A DNA stretch of 8,825 nt from an uncultured Polynucleobacter sp. (GTDB lineage Bacteria; Pseudomonadota; Gammaproteobacteria; Burkholderiales; Burkholderiaceae): the NCBI GenBank assembly GCA_937996825.1, contig CALKUJ010000241.1, positions 1-8,825 of the forward strand, read 5' to 3'. Under the pieces are notes generated by a model. The model saw only the letters and a list, made by a program, of their open reading frames with translations. It was not told where the DNA came from and did not search any database. Below, in pieces: positions 5,614-8,825 of this stretch; position 1 is the first letter of the stretch; each line of letters begins with the position of its first letter. Position numbers and translations under genes: made by a program.

Positions 5614-6111
5614 TTATCTTTGCACAACTCGTCTGGCTTCGGTGTATCTCTTGGACCAATAAGGCGATGTGATTTTCTCTAAACGCACTGTGCCACCTTT
5701 AGAAGGTGCGTGCACAAAACGTCCCTTACCAACATAAATGCCAACATGTGAATGTGGGCCGCCTTGTGTATTAAAAAATACCAAGTCTCCTGGGGCGGGC
5801 GTTGAGTTACCCAGAGATTGACCAATTTTGCCAATTTCATCGGTGGTGCGCGGCATTTGTTTGTTGGCAGCATTCTTATAAACGTAGCCAATCAAGCCAC
5901 TGCAGTCAAAGCCACTTTTCGGTGTGTTGCCACCATAACGGTAGGGAATTCCAACCAAACCAATCGCTGCAATCGAAATATCTTCAAGTCCAGCGCTGAC
6001 CTCTTTATCAAAATCAGGCAGTGATGAAAACCTCGGCAGACTCGCACACGCAGTCAAAACGCTACAACTGGTAAAGATCAATAAAGATCTTTTACTTTGT
6101 TCGAAGCCCAA
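5614..6111 (-). CDS. NlpC/P60 cysteine peptidase lipoprotein (peptidoglycan endopeptidase, MepS/Spr-like)
   Basis: This is a probable outer-membrane-anchored peptidoglycan hydrolase that cuts within peptide stems or cross-links. The longest frame starts at ATG 6177 (187 aa) and contains the signal-like segment SKRSLLIFTSCSVLTAC with lipobox L41-T42-A43-C44. The NlpC/P60 domain follows with PYRYGG, then the catalytic triad C92 (GFDCSG), H144 (HSHVGIYVG) and H156 (FVHAPS), with spacing close to E. coli Spr. The start is unclear. ATG 6177 overlaps phoH by 20 nt, gives an unusually long 30-residue region before the hydrophobic core, and makes the phoH terminator part of the gene. TTG 6111, just after the terminator, gives a normal lipoprotein signal (MGFEQSKRSLL), though no good ribosome site precedes either. 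I annotate TTG 6111 tentatively. Numbering above is from 6177; subtract 22 for the shorter form. Confidence 0.88.
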   Translation of the reverse strand: MGFEQSKRSLLIFTSCSVLTACASLPRFSSLPDFDKEVSAGLEDISIAAIGLVGIPYRYGGNTPKSGFDCSGLIGYVYKNAANKQMPRTTDEIGKIGQSLGNSTPAPGDLVFFNTQGGPHSHVGIYVGKGRFVHAPSKGGTVRLEKITSPYWSKRYTEARRVVQR

Positions 6112-6113
6112 TG

Positions 6114-6144
6114 AAAAAGAAGGCGAGAACTTCCTCGCCTTCTT
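6114..6144 (-). terminator. Strong intrinsic terminator downstream of phoH
   Basis: AAGAAGGCGAG and CTCGCCTTCTT form a perfect 11-bp stem (6117-6127 with 6134-6144) around a 6-nt loop. On the minus strand the stem runs into a T-run (CTTCTTTTTC). It begins 14 nt after the phoH stop codon and lies inside the longest NlpC/P60 reading frame. There is no T-run in the plus direction, so it acts on minus-strand transcripts only. Confidence 0.88.
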
Positions 6145-6157
6145 AAGCCATTTTGGA

Positions 6158-7837
6158 TTAAAGAGCGTCTGCTGCATGATCCGCTAAACGTGAACGCTCG
6201 CCACGCGCCAAGGTCACGTGACCGCTGTGTCTCCAACCCTTGAAGCGATCGACCACATAAGTTAAGCCAGATGAGCCTTCTGTGAGGTAAGGGGTGTCGA
6301 TTTGAGCGATATTGCCCAAGCAAACGATTTTTGTTCCAGGGCCTGCGCGAGTCACCAAAGTCTTCATTTGTTTGGGCGTTAAATTCTGAGCCTCATCAAT
6401 GATCAAGAATTTACTCACAAATGTGCGACCACGCATGAAGTTCATGCTCTTCACTTTGATTCTGGAGCGAATCAACTCTTGCGTAGCAGCACGACCCCAT
6501 TCGCCAGCACCATCCTCATTGCGATGAAGAACTTCTAAATTGTCATCGAAAGCACCCATCCATGGCTGCATTTTTTCTTCTTCAGTGCCGGGTAAAAATC
6601 CGATGTCTTCACCAACTGGAACAGTTGCACGGGTGATGATGATTTCGTTGTAGCGTTTGCTATCTAAGACTTGCTCTAGAGCTGCAGCCAAGGCTAACAG
6701 AGTCTTGCCTGTGCCAGCCTGACCTAATAAGGTCACAAAATCAATGTCAGGGTTCATGAGCAAATTCATCGCAAAATTTTGCTCACGATTGCGTGCAGTG
6801 ATACTCCATACATTGTTCTTTTGATGTGAGAAATCACGCAAGGTTTGGAGTAGTGCGGTCCGTCCTTGAACTTCTCTGACTTGAGCATAGAAAGGTGTGC
6901 CACCATCAGAGTTCTCTTGGTAAACAAATTGATTCACCATCATGTGGGCAACCGTTGGGCCCGTGACTCGATAAAACATCGTGCCTGATTTGGCGTCACT
7001 CCAGCTTTCCATGTCTTTGCCGTGTTTAGGCCAAAAATCCACAGGTAGCTGCAGTATTCCTGCGTACATCAAGTCGCGATCTTCGAGCACTTGGTCGTTG
7101 AAGTAATCTTCTGCAGGTAAGCCTAAGGCGCGGGCCTTGATGCGCATGTTGATATCTTTTGATACCAGCACCACTTGTCTGTCCTTGCGGCTTTGCTGAA
7201 GCTCTCTGACAACCCCAAGGATCATGTTATCGGCTTTGCCTGTTGGTAAGCCATCGGGCAGGGTGATGCTATTGAGTTGGATTTGGAAATACAGATTGCC
7301 AGTTGCATCCTTATTACCTAACTTGTTCAGAGGAATGCCATCCTCTAACACGCCACTGGTGTTGGCCACCAACTGATCCAAAGAACGACTGACCGTACGG
7401 GCGTTGCGAGCAACCTCGCTCATACCTTTCTTATGGTTATCCAACTCTTCAAGCGTCATCATTGGTAGATAGACATCATGCTCTTCGAAGCGGAATAAAG
7501 CTGAAGGGTCATGCATCAGGACGTTTGTATCGAGAACAAATAGACGAATGATGCCGTCGTCAGGTATTTTTCTGACGCGAGTTGAACTTTTGGCTGTCGG
7601 AGCTGACGATTTCTTGCTAGATTTGCTAGGGGCGCGCATTTTCTCAATGGCAATGTCCGCCAGTGATTGAGAGTCATCGGCATCAAGATCTAAACTGACC
7701 GAGCTCTCGACTAATTCTGTTACTTCATCTACTTCTTCAATTTCAATTCTTTTGGGACGTTTCTTTAACTCTGCTTTTGGTTGACGGCTGATGTTTACTT
7801 TATCTGCTGCTTGTGTTGGGATTGGTGGCAGAGGCAT
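6158..7837 (-). CDS. phoH: PIN-PhoH protein: PIN-domain nuclease fused to PhoH-type ATPase/RNA helicase
   Basis: This 559-residue protein has the architecture of the PhoH2/YlaK group, whose studied mycobacterial members unwind and cleave RNA. Residues 1-95 are a charged, low-complexity segment (KKRPKR, an acidic run, then a Ser/Lys/Ala stretch), probably disordered. The PIN domain follows: FVLDTNVLMHDP with D103, acidic residues E130/E131 (LEELDNH), D203 (KADNMIL) and D228 (SKDINMR), so the four-acid nuclease site looks complete. The C-terminal PhoH domain has Walker A GQAGTGKT (372-379) and Walker B FLIIDEAQ (D481, E482). ATG 7837 has an AGGAG ribosome site (7847-7851) 9 nt upstream, which directly follows the T-run of a terminator-like hairpin. 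Despite the name, phosphate regulation should not be assumed. It lies between bcp and the NlpC/P60 gene, an order I associate with Burkholderiales. Confidence 0.93.
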   Translation of the reverse strand: MPLPPIPTQAADKVNISRQPKAELKKRPKRIEIEEVDEVTELVESSVSLDLDADDSQSLADIAIEKMRAPSKSSKKSSAPTAKSSTRVRKIPDDGIIRLFVLDTNVLMHDPSALFRFEEHDVYLPMMTLEELDNHKKGMSEVARNARTVSRSLDQLVANTSGVLEDGIPLNKLGNKDATGNLYFQIQLNSITLPDGLPTGKADNMILGVVRELQQSRKDRQVVLVSKDINMRIKARALGLPAEDYFNDQVLEDRDLMYAGILQLPVDFWPKHGKDMESWSDAKSGTMFYRVTGPTVAHMMVNQFVYQENSDGGTPFYAQVREVQGRTALLQTLRDFSHQKNNVWSITARNREQNFAMNLLMNPDIDFVTLLGQAGTGKTLLALAAALEQVLDSKRYNEIIITRATVPVGEDIGFLPGTEEEKMQPWMGAFDDNLEVLHRNEDGAGEWGRAATQELIRSRIKVKSMNFMRGRTFVSKFLIIDEAQNLTPKQMKTLVTRAGPGTKIVCLGNIAQIDTPYLTEGSSGLTYVVDRFKGWRHSGHVTLARGERSRLADHAADAL

Positions 7838-7851
7838 TCCGGAGGTCTCCT

Positions 7852-7888
7852 AAAAAAGAAAAAACCGCCTACCTGGTGGGGTGGCGGT
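7852..7888 (-). terminator. Intrinsic terminator between bcp and phoH, in the phoH leader
   Basis: On the minus strand, ACCGCC (from 7888-7883) pairs with GGCGGT (7869-7864). Inner pairing of ACC with GGT adds three pairs past one bulged base. The stem is followed by six Ts, a C and six Ts (7864-7852). This is a strong terminator for bcp transcripts. The T-run touches the phoH ribosome site, and only about 14 nt remain before the phoH ATG, so phoH transcripts must pass through it. Confidence 0.85.
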
Positions 7889-7898
7889 CGGTAAGGTA

Positions 7899-7926
7899 AA
7901 TGTATTTTTGTGCATCTAGGTATTAA
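7899..7926 (-). promoter_or_regulatory. Candidate phoH promoter upstream of the terminator hairpin
   Basis: On the minus strand, TTAATA (7921-7926) and TACATT (7899-7904) are spaced by 16 bp, each a 4/6 match to consensus. The start would be at about 7892, placing the terminator hairpin at the extreme 5' end of the phoH mRNA. The evidence is weak, but no promoter can fit between the hairpin and the phoH ATG. Confidence 0.3.
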
Positions 7927-7953
7927 CTTATCCTACTTTGTGTGACATTGCAA

Positions 7954-8418
7954 TCATAAATCGATGGCAGCTTTTAAAACATCTTGAACGTGCCCTGGAA
8001 TCTTAAGTCCTCGCCATTCATGACGCAAGACACCTTCTTCATCAATTAAGAATGTGCTGCGTTCAATGCCTCGAACCTGCTTGCCGTACATGTTCTTCAT
8101 TTTCATCACGCCGAACATTTGACACAGGGTTTCTTCGGTATCTGCAAGCAACTCAAAAGGAAGCTCAATTTTTCTCTTAAAGTTCTCGTGAGATTTGAGG
8201 TTGTCCCTTGAAATGCCAACAATCAAAGTATTGGCTCTGGTGAAATCGTCAATTGCGTCTCTGAACTCCATAGATTCAACAGTGCAACCTGGGGTTGAAT
8301 CTTTGGGATAGAAGTACATGACCACCTTGCGACCTTGGCAAGCAGTTGGCGTGAAAACCAAACCGCTGGTTGCTGGAATCTCAAAGTAGGGGATTGGTTT
8401 ACCAAGTGCTACGCTCAT
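7954..8418 (-). CDS. bcp: Thiol peroxidase Bcp (PrxQ-type peroxiredoxin)
   Basis: Bcp reduces hydrogen peroxide and organic hydroperoxides in the cytoplasm, usually with thioredoxin as electron donor. The 154-residue protein has the thioredoxin-like peroxiredoxin fold, with the active-site block YFYPKDSTPGCT and peroxidatic C45. The partner cysteine at position 50 in E. coli Bcp is M50 here, so this is not the C45-C50 type; C27 or the cysteine in ETLCQMFGV could resolve, or it may work as a 1-Cys enzyme. The conserved IERSTFLIDEEG block is present. ATG 8418 is chosen over an adjacent TTG (8421) because TGGAG lies 5 nt upstream (8424-8428). It follows the Mth938-like gene on the same strand but probably has its own promoter, and ends in a strong terminator before phoH. 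Confidence 0.95.
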   Translation of the reverse strand: MSVALGKPIPYFEIPATSGLVFTPTACQGRKVVMYFYPKDSTPGCTVESMEFRDAIDDFTRANTLIVGISRDNLKSHENFKRKIELPFELLADTEETLCQMFGVMKMKNMYGKQVRGIERSTFLIDEEGVLRHEWRGLKIPGHVQDVLKAAIDL

Positions 8419-8440
8419 CAAGTCTCCAGTTTTTATTATT

Positions 8441-8459
8441 TATGCTGCTTTTAAGCATA
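8441..8459. repeat. Inverted repeat at the predicted bcp transcription start
   Basis: TATGCT (8441-8446) and AGCATA (8454-8459) are perfect 6-bp arms separated by 7 bases. The repeat begins immediately after the -10 and spans the predicted start site, a normal position for a repressor operator; it could also form a small hairpin at the 5' end of the mRNA. No regulator can be named from the sequence. Confidence 0.35.
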
Positions 8460-8487
8460 TTTATATCAGACTTATTGGAAAAGTCGA
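8460..8487 (-). promoter_or_regulatory. Predicted bcp promoter with extended -10
   Basis: On the minus strand, TCGACT (8482-8487) and TATAAA (8460-8465) are separated by 16 bp, with TGA directly before the -10 giving an extended -10 (TGATATAAA). Initiation would be at about 8453, leaving a 35-nt leader with the TGGAG ribosome site. Confidence 0.55.
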
Positions 8488-8508
8488 TTTTTTTAATCAC
8501 TTTTCAAT
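8474..8508 (-). repeat. Imperfect hairpin spanning the end of the Mth938-like gene
   Basis: ATTG-G-AAAAGT (8474-8484) pairs with ACTTTTCAAT (8499-8508) with one bulge, and GATT (8486-8489) with AATC (8495-8498), closing a T5 loop: about 14 pairs, mostly A-T. It includes the stop codon and overlaps the bcp -35. No T-run follows on the minus strand, so it is not a standard terminator; it may protect the 3' end of the transcript. Confidence 0.35.
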
Positions 8509-8825
8509 CAGTAATGCAGCCACTACTTTGCGGCCCTCCGCCATGAGGACGTTGTATGTGCGACAGGCAGCCTGTAAATCCATGGTCTCTAGACCAATAT
8601 TGCGAGTAATCAAGGGTGCAATCAGGGCCGGTTTTGGGAAGCGAATCCGCCCACCGCTGCCGAAAATCACCACGGCCGGTTCTAGTTTGGCAATTTGCTC
8701 AAAATCCTCGATTTTGATGTCCTCAAATCGGGTGCAAGACCATTCAATCACGGAGCTTTCTGGCGACAAAAGCAAAGAACTGGTGTAGCGCTGGGCATTG
8801 ATTTCGATGTAATCAGGGCCGTAGG
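8497..8825 (-). CDS. Mth938-like (DUF498) domain protein, 5' part outside the window
   Basis: The frame is open to the right edge, so the N-terminus is missing. The visible 108 residues begin YGPDYIEINAQRYTSSLLL, which is the start of the Mth938-like fold (also seen in the mitochondrial complex I assembly factor NDUFAF3). The core VVIFGSGGRIRFP, the block GLETMDLQAACRTYNVLMAEGRKV and the final ALLIEK strand are typical. A TTG at 8773-8775 could be taken as a start, but it would cut off the conserved YIEIN-QRYT strand and is rejected. The bacterial function is not established. In betaproteobacteria the gene often lies near bcp or other housekeeping genes. Confidence 0.88.
   Translation of the reverse strand, partial: YGPDYIEINAQRYTSSLLLSPESSVIEWSCTRFEDIKIEDFEQIAKLEPAVVIFGSGGRIRFPKPALIAPLITRNIGLETMDLQAACRTYNVLMAEGRKVVAALLIEK

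Noticed and set aside
8497..8775. Complete 92-residue gene starting at TTG 8775.
   Set aside because: The conserved Mth938 N-terminal strand is encoded upstream in the same frame up to the window edge, so the gene is cut, not complete.
1..8825. Search for CRISPR repeats, insertion-sequence ends, toxin-antitoxin pairs, phage genes or tRNAs.
   Set aside because: No direct-repeat array, terminal inverted repeats, transposase, small paired genes or tRNA-like folds were seen; this is an ordinary core region.

Overview
The window looks like a chromosomal core-gene segment of a betaproteobacterium of the order Burkholderiales. Three things suggest a low-GC freshwater lineage such as Polynucleobacter: the gene neighbourhood rpsF-priB-rpsR-rplI-dnaB, followed by NlpC/P60, PIN-PhoH, Bcp and a Mth938-like gene; the protein sequences; and a moderate GC content, which I judge by eye to be in the mid-40s percent. 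The genus is an inference. Nothing indicates a plasmid, phage, insertion sequence, CRISPR array or defence island, and there are no tRNA or rRNA genes.

Layout, left to right. An LpxL/HtrB-type lipid A acyltransferase (+, 50-937) converges on lexA (-, 950-1609). A perfect LexA operator, CTGT-N8-ACAG, sits one base upstream of the lexA ATG. A divergent L-asparaginase gene (+, 1666-2643) follows. Its last codons contain the extended -10 promoter of a compact ribosomal/replication operon: rpsF (S6), priB, rpsR (S18) and rplI (L9), then dnaB. The rpsF leader folds into a long bulged hairpin of the kind expected for S6:S18 autoregulation. dnaB appears to have its own extended -10 promoter immediately before its ATG.

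The rest of the window is on the minus strand. Read in the direction of transcription (right to left) it holds a Mth938-like gene cut by the right edge, bcp (thioredoxin-dependent peroxidase), a PIN-PhoH RNA-processing ATPase, and an NlpC/P60 lipoprotein that ends exactly where dnaB ends. Two strong intrinsic terminators punctuate this strand. One lies in the short phoH leader, only about 15 nt before its ATG. The other follows phoH and falls inside the longest possible NlpC reading frame.

Functionally the window combines envelope biogenesis (acyltransferase, peptidoglycan hydrolase), DNA replication and damage control (PriB, DnaB, LexA), translation (S6, S18, L9), RNA processing (PhoH) and peroxide defence (Bcp). 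The genes themselves are ordinary. The points of interest are regulatory: the rpsF leader RNA, the terminator in the phoH leader, and three genes (lexA, asparaginase, dnaB) whose predicted promoters would give leaderless or nearly leaderless mRNAs. I did not find a credible new biological system. No stretch longer than 300 bases lacks a gene.
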